A stretch of DNA of 64,000 nt from Arthrobacter crystallopoietes (GCF_002849715.1 NZ_CP018863.1:1240001-1304000), one strand, 5' to 3'; counted from the stretch's first letter, positions 9,432-18,925 are shown. Numbers and translations are program-made. Notes: generated by a model not told the origin, from the sequence alone.

Positions 9432-10091
9432 CTAACCTTCCACTCGGATGCCGAGCTGTTCGGCAAGGATCGGCGCCAGCAGGTTCAGCTGGTAGTCATC
9501 CACTGTTGCGCCCTTAAGACCGCCGACGCCGCGGATCATGCTGAATTCGCTGCTGCGCAGGTCGAAGTCTTTCAGGACCGCATCCGTCACATCGAGCGTT
9601 CCGATGCGGCAGTTCTGCAACGCCACGCGCAGACCCCGGGCGCCGGCGAGATCCAGCTCGTCGATGATGCAGTCGGAGATCAGCACGTCCGTGAGCTTGG
9701 AGCTGCGCAGATTCACGTAGCCCAGTTTGCCGCCGTCGAAATTGACGGACTGCAGCGCCGAATCGAAAACTTCAGCGGAGCCGAGTCTGGTCCGGGTCAG
9801 TTCAACATCCCGCCAACTTGAGCGGGCAGCGCTGAAGACCGGCGCATACAGCTCCTCGAACCGGCAGTCGGTAAACCGGGCGCCGCGCAGCTGGGTTCCG
9901 TTCAGGGCGACCGACAGCAGCTCGCACTCCAGGAACGTGATGCCGGTCAGATCCAGCCCGTCCAGCTGCACGTTGGCATAGCGACGCCCCTCGCAATGGT
10001 CCCCGCTAAGAAGGTCCGCATTATCAACGTGTTCGAGGTTAGCCAGCCGGACCGGATCCAGTCTGGGGGCCGCCGTCGTACTTTTCGCCAT
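9432..10091 (-). CDS. Pentapeptide repeat protein
   Basis: 219 residues built from pentapeptide repeats with central Leu or Phe (for example LDLTG, LRGAR, LDLAG), which fold as a right-handed quadrilateral beta-helix. No signal peptide is seen. Some pentapeptide proteins mimic DNA and protect gyrase, but nothing here singles that out. It lies downstream of a small membrane protein gene on the same strand. Confidence 0.85.
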   Translation of the reverse strand: MAKSTTAAPRLDPVRLANLEHVDNADLLSGDHCEGRRYANVQLDGLDLTGITFLECELLSVALNGTQLRGARFTDCRFEELYAPVFSAARSSWRDVELTRTRLGSAEVFDSALQSVNFDGGKLGYVNLRSSKLTDVLISDCIIDELDLAGARGLRVALQNCRIGTLDVTDAVLKDFDLRSSEFSMIRGVGGLKGATVDDYQLNLLAPILAEQLGIRVEG

Positions 10092-10148
10092 GCTGCCATC
10101 CCATCACACCCGGGAAGGAAGCTCGGCGCACCCTCACAACCGGCTCGG

Positions 10149-10565
10149 CTACGCCTGCGCGCCCGCGGCCAGCGCGGCAAGTTCTCCGGCCTTGAGCGCC
10201 CCGAACGCGAACGCCAGAAGCGCAGGCGCCAGCAGCGACGAGAGGCGGAACGCGTGCCCCTTCTTCCAGCGCCACAGCGCCAGCACTCCCACCGCCAGGC
10301 CGTAAGCCAGCGCGATCAGCGCCGCTACGGAACTCCCCTCGCCCCAGAAATAAGGAAGGCAGACGACGGCGGCAAGCAGCAGTTCGGCGATGCCCACTCC
10401 ACGCTGGACGGCTGGACGGGGCTCGTCGGCGTACATAAACCAGGGGAAACGGAAGATGTTGGTCAAGGCGCTGCCCAGCAAGAGTGAGACAAACGCTATA
10501 TGGGCAAACGCCACCATGATTTCGTAGACGCCGTACCCGTCATTGGCCACCATTATGTCCCGCAC
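10149..10565 (-). CDS. Small integral membrane protein
   Basis: 138 residues with four hydrophobic segments and a basic loop WRWKKGHAFRL. An in-frame start at 10553 (MVANDGYG) is equally possible since no clear ribosome site separates them. It is probably co-transcribed with the pentapeptide repeat gene 57 bp downstream. I do not recognise a characterised family. Confidence 0.65.
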   Translation of the reverse strand: MRDIMVANDGYGVYEIMVAFAHIAFVSLLLGSALTNIFRFPWFMYADEPRPAVQRGVGIAELLLAAVVCLPYFWGEGSSVAALIALAYGLAVGVLALWRWKKGHAFRLSSLLAPALLAFAFGALKAGELAALAAGAQA

Positions 10566-10670
10566 ACTTTCGTCCGATTGATCGTTCTTCTAGGTCGAAC
10601 CGGCGGACGGGCGGGCCTGTTCCAAAACGGCCGCCAGTGAGACCGATGTCACTTCGGCCCCAGGGCAGCA

Positions 10671-10710
10671 GAAAGCCCCGCGCAGTTGGGGGGAAACGCG
10701 GGGCTTTCTT
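10671..10710 (-). terminator. Rho-independent terminator downstream of the Rpf gene
   Basis: A perfect 12-bp stem, GAAAGCCCCGCG (10671-10682) with its complement at 10697-10708, flanked by A on one side and TT on the other. It ends the Rpf transcript read from the minus strand and could act in both directions. Confidence 0.8.
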
Positions 10711-10756
10711 GGGTAACTGCGCGGCAAAACGCAGTTGGTATTAGGTCAGCTAGGCC

Positions 10757-11479
10757 TTAGTTGGCCGGCAGCTGCAGAACCTGGTCAACGAAGATCAGGT
10801 TCGGGTTGCCGACGGTGTCGGCGTTGGCTGCGTGCAGTGCCTGCCAGCCACCCTCGATGCCAAGCTCGGTGGCAATGGTGTTGAGGGTATCGCCAGCCTG
10901 GACGGAGTAGGTCTCGCCGCTGACTGCAACCTGGGCCTGGGCCGGAGCCTGCGCGGCCGGCGCCTGGGCAACCGGGGCCTGCTGGACAGGCGCCTGCTCG
11001 ACGGGGGCTTCCTGTACCGGAGCCTCAACGGGGGCCTGCGCCACGTTGTATTCGGCAGGCGCTTCCTGAACCGGCGCCTCGGCAGGCGCCGGAGCCGGTG
11101 CTCCGCCGCCGCCACTCAGGCCCAGCTTGGCCGAGCATGCGGGCCAGGCGCCCCAGCCCTGGGTGGCCTGGACCTTCTCGGCTACGGCAATCTGCTCAGC
11201 CTTGCTGGCGTTCTGGGGGCTACCGCTGCCACCGAATGCTGCCCAAGTGCTGGGGGTGAACTGCAGTCCGCCCGAGAAACCGTTGCCGGTGTTGATGCTC
11301 CAGTCGCCGCCGCTTTCGCATTCGGCCAGGGCGTCCCAGGTGGCGGTGTCGGCAGCGTTGGCCGGGGTTCCGACCATGGCTACACCGGCACCGGTGAGGG
11401 CTACTGCCGCAAGGCCTCCGCGCAGGGCACGGCTGAAGTTCTTGTTCTTATTTGAGTTCACGATGCTCCGCAGGGCCAC
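10757..11479 (-). CDS. Secreted resuscitation-promoting factor (transglycosylase) with LysM domain
   Basis: 240 residues. A signal peptide (cleavage after ANA, residue 42) is followed by an Rpf transglycosylase domain starting TWDALAECESGGDW, whose Glu55 is the expected catalytic residue. A repetitive Ala/Pro/Val/Gln linker (APVQEAPVEQ type) leads to a C-terminal LysM domain (YSVQAGDTLNTIA). Such proteins cleave peptidoglycan and promote regrowth from dormancy. GTG at 11479 is chosen; GTG at 11461 is also possible. Its long upstream region carries candidate MtrA sites. Confidence 0.92.
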   Translation of the reverse strand: MALRSIVNSNKNKNFSRALRGGLAAVALTGAGVAMVGTPANAADTATWDALAECESGGDWSINTGNGFSGGLQFTPSTWAAFGGSGSPQNASKAEQIAVAEKVQATQGWGAWPACSAKLGLSGGGGAPAPAPAEAPVQEAPAEYNVAQAPVEAPVQEAPVEQAPVQQAPVAQAPAAQAPAQAQVAVSGETYSVQAGDTLNTIATELGIEGGWQALHAANADTVGNPNLIFVDQVLQLPAN

Positions 11480-12127
11480 CTTCGCTCCATCCGTCCCCGG
11501 ACTTCATCACGCCGCCGTCAACCACTCGTAGTATCGAGGTCATTTCCGACGTCTGCCATGTTGACGGCATTTGGTGTTGGGCAGCGCCGAGCATATTCGA
11601 TTTTCAGTAAGTCTGCCGGTTAGGATCCGGCTCCCCTGAGCGGGTGTTATCCCCGCACAAGCCGCCACGTTACCGGACCGTTATCAACGATGCAAAATCG
11701 TGATGAATCGTTCCGCGTGTCGCGCCGCGTGTCGTGTGCGTGCCACTCGCTGTTTTGCTCGCCGCGCCGGAGGCAACAGGAGGACTGCTCCGACCGGGTT
11801 ACAGCGAGGATGTTTTCGACTGGTTTCCAAGGTTGCTGAAAACGCTTGATGTACCGTCTCACCTGCAAAAATACCCAGAGCATACGACGCCGGCGCGCCC
11901 CGAAATTTTCGACGTCGGCAGTGCGCGCGAGGGCTACAAAACACATACGGATTCTGCTCACCGAGGGCGCCCGGGAACTCCTCTGAAAAAATTCTTGGGC
12001 CAGGGTGCAGTAAGCACGAGAAATACCCCGCAGCGCTTGCTGCGGAGAACCCGGAGGATGCCGCGGGAATACACTGACTCGGGCCCGGGTTGCCGCGAAG
12101 GGAACCATAACCGCTACAAGGAGTTGA
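11480..12127. other. Long divergent intergenic region between rpf and cysE
   Basis: About 650 bp with no convincing gene on either strand. It holds a TAACG direct repeat at 11668-11685 and a small hairpin, CCGCAG-N6-CTGCGG, at 12029-12046 in the cysE leader. Actinobacterial rpf genes often have long regulatory leaders, but I could not match the conserved parts of a c-di-AMP riboswitch. Confidence 0.5.
11668..11685 (-). promoter_or_regulatory. Candidate MtrA-type direct repeat upstream of rpf
   Basis: On the minus strand the sequence GATAACGGTCCGGTAACG holds two TAACG half-sites with an 11-bp period. The response regulator MtrA recognises GTAAC-like direct repeats and controls rpf-type cell-wall genes in other actinobacteria. 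Assignment is by resemblance only. Confidence 0.4.
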
Positions 12128-12721
12128 TTGACCGTGGCCAGGAACAGCCTGCCGGCACTGCTGCGCGAGGACCTCAAGGCCGCGCGTGCCCAGGATCCGG
12201 CCGCAAACTCGGACCTGGAAGTCGGCTTCGCCTACTCCGGCGTGCATGCCGTCTGGGCGCACCGCATTGCCCACGCCATGTGGAACCGGCCGCAGCTGCG
12301 CACCGCTGCACGGCTGCTCTCTCAGTTCGCCCGGTTCCTCACCGGGATCGAAATCCATCCCGCCGCCACCTTGGGCCGCCGCGTGTTCATCGACCACGGC
12401 ACCAAGATTGTCATCGGCGAAACCGCGGTCATCGGCGACGACGTGATGATGTACCAGGGCGTCACGTTGGGCGGCCGGGCGTTGGATAAGACCAAGCGGC
12501 ATCCGACCATCGGCAATCGCGTGATGCTGGGCTCCGGTTGCCGCATCCTGGGCCCCGTGACTATTGGCGACGATTCGGCGATCGGCGCCAACGCCGTCGT
12601 CGTTACGGATATCCCCGCCAACTCCGTAGCCATCGGGGTGCCTGCGCAGTGGCGGCATAAGGACGGCAATTATCCGCTGGATCCGCGGCTGGACCTGATC
12701 GACCCCGCGTTCCTGCTCTGA
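12128..12721 (+). CDS. cysE: Serine O-acetyltransferase
   Basis: 197 residues. It transfers acetyl from acetyl-CoA to L-serine, the first step of cysteine synthesis. The hexapeptide-repeat beta-helix is clear, with the CysE signature region IEIHPAATLGRRVFIDHGT and GNRVMLGSGCRILGPVTIG. AAGGAG at 12118-12123 precedes both TTG (12128) and GTG (12134); the start could be either. No cysK lies alongside, which is unusual. A strong hairpin follows the stop. Confidence 0.93.
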   Translation: MTVARNSLPALLREDLKAARAQDPAANSDLEVGFAYSGVHAVWAHRIAHAMWNRPQLRTAARLLSQFARFLTGIEIHPAATLGRRVFIDHGTKIVIGETAVIGDDVMMYQGVTLGGRALDKTKRHPTIGNRVMLGSGCRILGPVTIGDDSAIGANAVVVTDIPANSVAIGVPAQWRHKDGNYPLDPRLDLIDPAFLL

Positions 12722-12729
12722 TAAGAGAC

Positions 12730-12776
12730 CGGCAGCCGGGCAGCGGCGCCACTAGGACGCTGCCACCCGGCTGCCG
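12730..12776. terminator. Shared terminator hairpin between cysE and the converging gene
   Basis: CGGCAGCCGGGCAGCG (12730-12745) pairs with 12758-12776 with a 3-base bulge. It sits between the stops of two convergent genes. There is no long T-run. Confidence 0.65.
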
Positions 12777-12790
12777 TGAGGCCTTCGCTG

Positions 12791-13336
12791 CTAGCTCTGG
12801 CGGCGCTTGACCATGAAGGCGCCTGCTGCGCCCGCCGTGACCAGCAGGCCAAGTCCTGCTGCGCCCCATGCTGCGGGGGATACCGACGTGGTGGCCGCGG
12901 AACGATCTGCCTTCAGTTCCTTGGGCTCCTTGTCCTCCTTTGGCCCGGTGTGCGCCTCGGTCGGCGGTCCGGTGACGACAACGGAAGCCGTGCCCATTTC
13001 GCCGCTTTGATCGCCCTTCACAGAGATCCAGTGGCGGCCCGGCTTGTCGATCGAAATCTCCTCAGAGAACTCGCCCGCGGCATTGGCCGTGGTGGTCTGC
13101 GTGAAGCCGCGGAAGTTCCTGGTGGACTGGTTCTGGGCCACGGTGATGGTGGCCGTTTCCTCGGCCTCAAGACCTGCGCCGGAAACGGTGAATTCCTCGC
13201 CGGCCTGGACGCTGCCGGCGGAGACGACAATGGGAAGCTCCGGGGCGGGGTACTGGGCGTCTGCGGCGTAGGCCGCGGTGCCTGCTGACAGGGTGAGTGC
13301 AGCGGACAGGGCCACTGCTGAGACAATCTTCTTCAT
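12791..13336 (-). CDS. Secreted, C-terminally membrane-anchored protein
   Basis: 181 residues beginning MKKIVSAVALSAALTLSAG, a classical signal peptide ending at AYA. The middle is an Ig-like/beta-sandwich segment (PIVVSAGSVQAGEEFTVSG), followed by a Lys/Glu/Pro-rich spacer, a C-terminal hydrophobic helix and the tail KRRQS. This is the layout of a cell-surface protein, but no LPXTG sorting motif is seen, so it is probably membrane-anchored. The start was trimmed from an upstream GTG/ATG frame to the signal peptide. The function is unknown. Confidence 0.75.
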   Translation of the reverse strand: MKKIVSAVALSAALTLSAGTAAYAADAQYPAPELPIVVSAGSVQAGEEFTVSGAGLEAEETATITVAQNQSTRNFRGFTQTTTANAAGEFSEEISIDKPGRHWISVKGDQSGEMGTASVVVTGPPTEAHTGPKEDKEPKELKADRSAATTSVSPAAWGAAGLGLLVTAGAAGAFMVKRRQS

Positions 13337-13606
13337 ATTTGATGCTCGATTCGTGATGGGGAGAGTGCGAATCACTGACAAGGCCTGCGGACAGGCCAAA
13401 GGGCGCTGCTAACTGCGGCGCCCCCCGGAAGCGACTTTATCGTTTCACCGAATGAAAGCAACCCTGTGCTACCTCGAAAGAGGACATATCATCCAAAGTT
13501 AACCTCGGCTTGCTGCCCCGAAAGAAGCCCGCCAGTGTAGGGCTTCGGACCCTTGCCCGGCTACGCTAGGGCGGAGATCCTCTGATGGTCCGCAGCGGAA
13601 AGGGCG

Positions 13607-14122
13607 GTGGGCAAGCAGATGCTGCTGAAAGCTGCCACTCCAGAAGATCTGGGTGCCTACCTGCACGGTGGCGCTGAATCCTTGGCTGCTGTGTTGGGAG
13701 TGAGCATTCCTGCCGGCTGGCCGGAATACCCCTGGCTCATTGATTTCACGCTCAAAGCACTCCTAAAGCAGCCCGGCCAGGCGGAGTGGCGGATGTACTA
13801 CTTTCTGGATCCCGAGTTGGGCGTCTTGCTTGGATCCGGCGGCTACAAGGGCCCGCCCAAGAACGGGACAGTCGAGATTGGCTACGAGATCGCGCCCGGC
13901 TTCCGCGGGCAGGGATATGCCACCGCTGCTGTCCGTCAGCTCGTTGACCGCGCCTTTAACACGGTGGAAGTGGCGGCAGTCGAAGCCCGCACACTTCCGC
14001 ACACCAACGCTTCCGGTGCTGTCCTCACGAAAGCCGGCTTCGCATGCCAAGGCATTGTTCCGGACGAGCAGACAGGGCAGGCGTGGCTCTGGCGGAAAAC
14101 CCGCCCGGAGCATGATCCCTAG
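13607..14122 (+). CDS. GNAT family N-acetyltransferase
   Basis: 171 residues. The acetyl-CoA-binding motif IAPGFRGQGYATAAVRQLV is clear, and the following ARTLPHTNASGAVLTKAGF strand-helix is typical of RimJ/RimL-like members. The GTG at 13607 is preceded by a purine-rich stretch; an internal ATG at 13619 is possible. Its stop overlaps the stop of the converging CorC-type gene. The substrate is unknown. Confidence 0.82.
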   Translation: MGKQMLLKAATPEDLGAYLHGGAESLAAVLGVSIPAGWPEYPWLIDFTLKALLKQPGQAEWRMYYFLDPELGVLLGSGGYKGPPKNGTVEIGYEIAPGFRGQGYATAAVRQLVDRAFNTVEVAAVEARTLPHTNASGAVLTKAGFACQGIVPDEQTGQAWLWRKTRPEHDP

Positions 14123-15432
14123 CCGCTGCCGCCGTCGTTGTTTTCCTGCGGCACTTCGGTCACCCGGACGCGCCCGATCCGCAGCCCCTGCATGGACAGC
14201 ACGCTCAGCAGATGCCCGGCCACCTCGACCTGATCGCCGGTGCGAGGCATGCGGCCCAGCCGGTCAATGATGAAGCCGGCCACCGTTTCATAGCGCCCCT
14301 CCGGGAGTTCGATGCCGGCCAGGGACTTGAACTCCTGCAGGATCAGGCCGCCGTCCACATCAATGGCCCCGCCGGCCTGCTGCACGCGGTCCTCCGGGTC
14401 CACCCCGGCGTCGTACTCGTCGTAGATCTCGCCGACCAGTTCCTCCACCAGGTCCTCAAGCGTCACAATCCCGTCCGTACCGCCGTACTCGTCCACCACG
14501 AGGGCAATGTGATGGCCCTCCTTGCGCATCCGGGAGAGCGTGGGCAGCACCCGGTTGGTGCCGGGCAGCGGCAGGATTTCGCGCACAATCTCGCCCACCG
14601 TAGTGCCGGCCGTTTCGCCGGGTTCCGGGATGAGGTCGCGGATGTGGATGAATCCGAGCACCTCGTCGGGCGTTTTGCCGATCACCGGATAGCGCGAGTG
14701 CGGCAGGTTGCGGGTGTAGCGGCGCGCCTCGTCCAAGGTCAGCCGGCCCTCGATGAAGCGGACCTCCGGACGCGGGCGCATCACCTCCTGCAGCAGCCTC
14801 TCCCCCGCACCGAAAACGTCGTTCAGGATGCTGCGGCTGTCCTCGCCCAGCGCCTCGTTCTGCGCCACCATGTCCCAGAGCTCCTCGGTGGTAATGGTGT
14901 CCGACTTCGCGGACGGATTCCCGCCCAGCAGCCGCACCAGGGCGTTGGTGGACACGGACAGCAACCAGATGACCGGGCGCATGATCTTGCTGAACAGGTT
15001 CAGCGGCGGGGCCAGGATCTTGGTGAAGCCCACCGAGCGCTGCATCGCGAGGCGTTTGGGCACCAGCTCGCCGAGCACCAGGGACAGGTACGCCACCACC
15101 AGGGTCATGCCGATGAACGCCACGGACTGGGCAGGGCCGGCCGCCAGCCCCAGTCCTTCGAGCAGCGGCGCGATATCGGGTGCGATGGTGGACGCACCGT
15201 AGGCCGCCGAGAAGAAGCCCGAAAGCGTCACGCCGATCTGCACGGCGGAGAGGAACCGGTTGGGGTTGCGGGCGAGCTCGGCCGTCTTGGCGCCGGACTT
15301 GCCGGAGCGCTCGATCTGCCGCACCTGGCTCTCCCGGAGCGACACGAGCGCCATTTCGGTGCCGGCGAACACCCCTCCGAGCAGCACAAAGAAGAGGACC
15401 AACGCGAAATTCAATAAGGTGCCGCCATCCAT
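14119..15432 (-). CDS. Hemolysin/CorC (CNNM) family membrane protein
   Basis: 437 residues: an N-terminal CNNM transmembrane domain (about residues 1-190), two CBS domains (near FIEGRLTLDEARRY and HHIALVVDEYGGTDGIVTLEDLVEELVGEI) and a C-terminal CorC/HlyC domain that may bind a small ligand. Members have been linked to Mg2+ and Co2+ transport. Only one copy is seen here although such genes are often paired. It ends head-to-head with the acetyltransferase gene, overlapping by 4 bp. Confidence 0.9.
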   Translation of the reverse strand: MDGGTLLNFALVLFFVLLGGVFAGTEMALVSLRESQVRQIERSGKSGAKTAELARNPNRFLSAVQIGVTLSGFFSAAYGASTIAPDIAPLLEGLGLAAGPAQSVAFIGMTLVVAYLSLVLGELVPKRLAMQRSVGFTKILAPPLNLFSKIMRPVIWLLSVSTNALVRLLGGNPSAKSDTITTEELWDMVAQNEALGEDSRSILNDVFGAGERLLQEVMRPRPEVRFIEGRLTLDEARRYTRNLPHSRYPVIGKTPDEVLGFIHIRDLIPEPGETAGTTVGEIVREILPLPGTNRVLPTLSRMRKEGHHIALVVDEYGGTDGIVTLEDLVEELVGEIYDEYDAGVDPEDRVQQAGGAIDVDGGLILQEFKSLAGIELPEGRYETVAGFIIDRLGRMPRTGDQVEVAGHLLSVLSMQGLRIGRVRVTEVPQENNDGGSG

Positions 15433-15616
15433 AAGCCGACACTATCGGAAGGGCAGCGGGGAGTCCGTGGCCCCGGACCGGCGGCGGCCGGCGATAACAG
15501 ATACCGACAGCCCTTGTGCCCGAGGCAGTACGGGGCCACACTGCTCGCAAAGAGTTTTCCGAACGGGGCAACGGAAACGACGCATCGGCCACGGAATTTA
15601 GAAGGGGGTGGCCGCT

Positions 15617-17110
15617 ATGAAGCCCGGTCACGTGGTGTTGCTGGTCCTCGGGATCCTGCTGTCCCTGGCCGGCCTGGCGCTGGTCGCTACGGCGGCTTTC
15701 ACGGGCCTGGTCCAGGCAGCGCAGGACGACGACGGCTACCTCACCTCCCAGCCGGTCCGTCTGGACACTGACTCCTACGCCCTGACCAGTCAGCCGCTGG
15801 ATGTGGTCATCGACGAAGAGCTGCCGCCCGGTGTGCAGCTGGGCGACGCGTTCGGCTTCCGGCTTGAGGCGCGGGCCGCCCAACCCGGACAGGACATTTT
15901 CATCGGGATCGCCTCGGTGGACGCCGTCGATAATTATCTGGCTGGCGTTCCCCACTCCCAGCTCGCGGACGTCGAGTTCCGCCCCTTCGACGCCGACTAC
16001 CGGGAGCTGCCGGGGACCTCCGCGCCGCAGCCTCCCGCCGAGCAGGACTTCTGGGCGGTCTCGGCATCCGGCCCGGGCGAGCAGCGGATCAGCTGGGACC
16101 TGCAGTCCGGCAGCTGGAGCGTGGTGGTCATGAACGCGGATGCCAGCCAGCCGGTCTCGGTGGACGCGCAGGCCGGCGTCAGGCCGGGCTTCCTGGGCCC
16201 GCTCACCATGGGCCTGCTCATCACCGGACTGGTGCTGCTGATCATCGGCCTGCCCCTGTTGATCCTCGGCGCGGCGGGAATCGGGCGGGCCTTGGCCTCG
16301 CGACCCTCCGCATTGTCCGGCGACAACCCGGCGGACCGGCGCGCCGCAGGTGACCACACGCCGTCGTACTCAGGTTCTCCGGCGGCTGGACGGCCGGTTT
16401 ATCCCGCCGCGCTGTACGGCGCGCTGGATCCGGGGCTCTCGCGCTGGCTGTGGCTGGTGAAGTGGCTGCTGGCCATTCCGCACTATGTCCTGCTCTTTTT
16501 CCTGTGGTTCGCGTTTGTCGTCACCACCATCGCCGCCGGTTTCGCCATCCTCTTCACGGGCCGCTATCCGCGGTCCCTGTTCCACTTCAATGTGGGCGTG
16601 GCGCGTTGGAACTGGCGCGTGGCCTTCTACGCATACTCCGCGCTGGGCACCGACCGCTACCCTCCGTTTACCCTGGCTCCGGCCAGCTACCCGGCGGATT
16701 TCGACGTCGCCTATCCCGAACACCTGACCAACGGCCTCGTGCTGGTCAAGTGGTGGCTGCTGGCCATTCCGCACCTGCTGATCGTGTCCGCGTTTTCGAA
16801 TGCGGCGATCTGGTGGGGTGCGGGCGGGGACTGGGACGGCAATTACGCCGGCGCGGCAGGCCCCTCCCTGCTGGGCCTGCTGGTCCTGATCGCCGCCGTG
16901 ATCCTGCTCTTCACCGGCAGGTACCGCCGCACGCTGTTTGACCTGATCATGGGGATCAACCGGTGGATTTACCGCGTCCTCGCCTACACGGCGCTGATGC
17001 GCGACGAGTATCCGCCGTTCCGGCTTGACCAGGGCCCGGCCGAGCCGCCGCCGGAGGCTGGTGGCGCCGCCCCGGCGACAGGTCCCGACCAGCGCCAGCC
17101 TCTTGGCTGA
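15617..17110 (+). CDS. DUF4389 multi-pass membrane protein
   Basis: 497 residues. An N-terminal membrane helix and an extracellular beta-rich region (to about residue 195) are followed by a second helix and then two DUF4389 repeats, visible as the duplicated pattern LVKWLLAIPHYVLLFFLW and LVKWWLLAIPHLLIVSAF with FTGRYPRSLF and FTGRYRRTLFDL. The ATG at 15617 has AGGGGG at a good distance; a GTG at 15608 overlaps it. Function of the family is unknown. Confidence 0.82.
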   Translation: MKPGHVVLLVLGILLSLAGLALVATAAFTGLVQAAQDDDGYLTSQPVRLDTDSYALTSQPLDVVIDEELPPGVQLGDAFGFRLEARAAQPGQDIFIGIASVDAVDNYLAGVPHSQLADVEFRPFDADYRELPGTSAPQPPAEQDFWAVSASGPGEQRISWDLQSGSWSVVVMNADASQPVSVDAQAGVRPGFLGPLTMGLLITGLVLLIIGLPLLILGAAGIGRALASRPSALSGDNPADRRAAGDHTPSYSGSPAAGRPVYPAALYGALDPGLSRWLWLVKWLLAIPHYVLLFFLWFAFVVTTIAAGFAILFTGRYPRSLFHFNVGVARWNWRVAFYAYSALGTDRYPPFTLAPASYPADFDVAYPEHLTNGLVLVKWWLLAIPHLLIVSAFSNAAIWWGAGGDWDGNYAGAAGPSLLGLLVLIAAVILLFTGRYRRTLFDLIMGINRWIYRVLAYTALMRDEYPPFRLDQGPAEPPPEAGGAAPATGPDQRQPLG

Positions 17111-17202
17111 GGGTGAAATCCTTCATTTGCGCCGTTCCGCCGTGATGCTGTGGGTACTATTAGGGCAGCTTTCCTCGAACGGCCTATGGAAGGGGTGCTC
17201 CC

Positions 17203-17877
17203 GTGCTCAGAGTCATCAGCTACAACCTCCGAAAGCACCGTGCCAGCCGTGAACTGCTGAAACTGACCCAGGATTTCGACGTCAATGTCCTCTGCCTGCA
17301 GGAGTGCGACACCACCGATCTGCCGCCCACGCTGGGGCCGCTGCACCTGGCCGACTCCACCAAGGGCAACCGGCTGGGCCTGGCGATGTACTACCACAAA
17401 GACCGCTTCACGGCCCTGGACACGAATACCTTCGCACTGAAGAAGTCCCTGCATGACTACGTCCTCTCCCCCGCCCACGAGCGGCTGCTCGGCGTGAAGC
17501 TTGTCGACAACGAGACGCAGCATGAACTGGTGGTCGGCTCCTTCCATGCCGCGCCGCTGACCGCGACAAATTCGCTCCGGCGCCACCAGATCAAGGCCGG
17601 CCATGCGGAACTGCTCACTATGGGCGGCGAAGGCATGACGCTGATGGTGGGCGACTTCAACTACCCCTTCTTCACGAAAAACCTCATCTCCCACCTGAAG
17701 GAAACCGGCTACGAGCTCACGCTGAGCAACCGCCGGACCTACACGCGCTACAAGGTCTTCCAAGGCCACTTCGATTTCGCCACGTCGCTCGGCCTGAATA
17801 TCGAGAGCGTGGAAACGCTCCCCCGGGGCGAATCGGACCACCTGCCCATCCTCGTCTCGGCCGAATACCTGAATTAG
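17203..17877 (+). CDS. Endonuclease/exonuclease/phosphatase family protein
   Basis: 224 residues of the EEP superfamily. The metal and catalytic residues are visible in order: Asn in ISYNLRKH, Glu in CLQECD, Asp-Asn in VGDFNYPF, and Asp-His in ESDHLPILV. No signal peptide is seen. It starts with GTG after GGAAGGGG. It may act on DNA, phosphoinositides or sphingolipids; related actinobacterial proteins are uncharacterised. Confidence 0.85.
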   Translation: MLRVISYNLRKHRASRELLKLTQDFDVNVLCLQECDTTDLPPTLGPLHLADSTKGNRLGLAMYYHKDRFTALDTNTFALKKSLHDYVLSPAHERLLGVKLVDNETQHELVVGSFHAAPLTATNSLRRHQIKAGHAELLTMGGEGMTLMVGDFNYPFFTKNLISHLKETGYELTLSNRRTYTRYKVFQGHFDFATSLGLNIESVETLPRGESDHLPILVSAEYLN

Positions 17878-17941
17878 CCGAGCCCTGCCCGCATTCCGCG
17901 GCGGACAGCAGAAACACCAATAACGACGACGGCGGGGCCGG

Positions 17942-18925
17942 CTAGTCGCTCAAGGCGTAGGGCGGAACGTGGCGGGCGTTGTTGAACGGCTCGAACCAGT
18001 TCTCGAACTTCATCGAGGCCACACCGGTGCCGATGCTGTCGAGATAGTCGTCGAAACCATCCAGCGCCTCGTTGTAGAGCAGTTCCGCATCCGTGTCCTC
18101 GAGCAGGAAATCCTCCACGGTTGCCCGCCAGTCTTCGTCCAGCTCCAGGCCGGCTTCCTCGGCCAGCACCTGAGCCTCGTTCAGCAGGCAGCGCAGCGCA
18201 AGCTCCTGGGCAACACACGACGGCGGCTGCCAGCGGCCGGCGATCCTGGTAGTCAGGTCGACGGCGACCGTGAGGAACCGCTGGGCGAACAGGGCCGTGT
18301 AGCGGTGCGCGAAGCGCGGCGGCAGGCCCGAAATGACGAACGTTTCGTCCACGTCCGCCGCAGTCGGCGTTCCCCGGCTGCGCAGCAACTCGATGTCCGA
18401 GAACAGCTCGTCCATCATGACCACGGAAGCGTGCCATAGCAGTCCGGCCACCAGTTTCGCCTGCCGGAGCGAACGACGGCGCTCCCCCTGGCCCTCAAGT
18501 TCGTCGTTATAGCCGAGCATGTCGGGGCTCAGCCCCTCCACCTGGGCCGAGAGGTCGATGAAGTCCTGTTCGGTGACCGGAGCGTCGGGAACGTCGGCAG
18601 GCCGGCGGTCGGCAAACTCGCCGTCGATCACGATCGCGGTGTCGGCAGCATGGATGTCGTCATCGTCGGCGGGATTGCCGGTTTCCGCGGAGACCCGGAA
18701 GGCGCGCGGCTCCACGCCCTCCACCCCGGCGAGGACGTCCGCCGCCTGGATCGGATCCGAGGCGATGATGAGCGCGTTCATCGGGTCGCTGATCGCATAC
18801 TCGACTTCCTGGGTGTCGGAGGCACGCGAGATCGCGCTGTCCCGGAGGGCGTCGGCGTCGATAATGTTCACCTCGATCGTCACCCGCAGGGATACCGCTT
18901 GGCCCTGCCCGCTCTCCTCGTTCAT
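17942..18925 (-). CDS. Hypothetical protein
   Basis: 327 residues, acidic, with no membrane segment. The N-terminal third resembles a small alpha/beta domain (LRVTIEVNIIDADALRD) and the rest is mostly helical, with conserved-looking segments such as LRQAKLVAGLLWHASVVMMDEL and FVISGLPPRFAHRY. The start MNEESGQ is preferred since TATATG lies 8 bases upstream on the minus strand, giving a near-leaderless transcript; a GTG at 18970 is an alternative. I do not recognise the family. Confidence 0.7.
   Translation of the reverse strand: MNEESGQGQAVSLRVTIEVNIIDADALRDSAISRASDTQEVEYAISDPMNALIIASDPIQAADVLAGVEGVEPRAFRVSAETGNPADDDDIHAADTAIVIDGEFADRRPADVPDAPVTEQDFIDLSAQVEGLSPDMLGYNDELEGQGERRRSLRQAKLVAGLLWHASVVMMDELFSDIELLRSRGTPTAADVDETFVISGLPPRFAHRYTALFAQRFLTVAVDLTTRIAGRWQPPSCVAQELALRCLLNEAQVLAEEAGLELDEDWRATVEDFLLEDTDAELLYNEALDGFDDYLDSIGTGVASMKFENWFEPFNNARHVPPYALSD

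Noticed and set aside
11480..12127. c-di-AMP (ydaO-type) riboswitch in the rpf leader
   Set aside because: Such switches occur upstream of actinobacterial rpf genes, but apart from one GGGGAGCC-like stretch I could not find the other conserved blocks in the right order.
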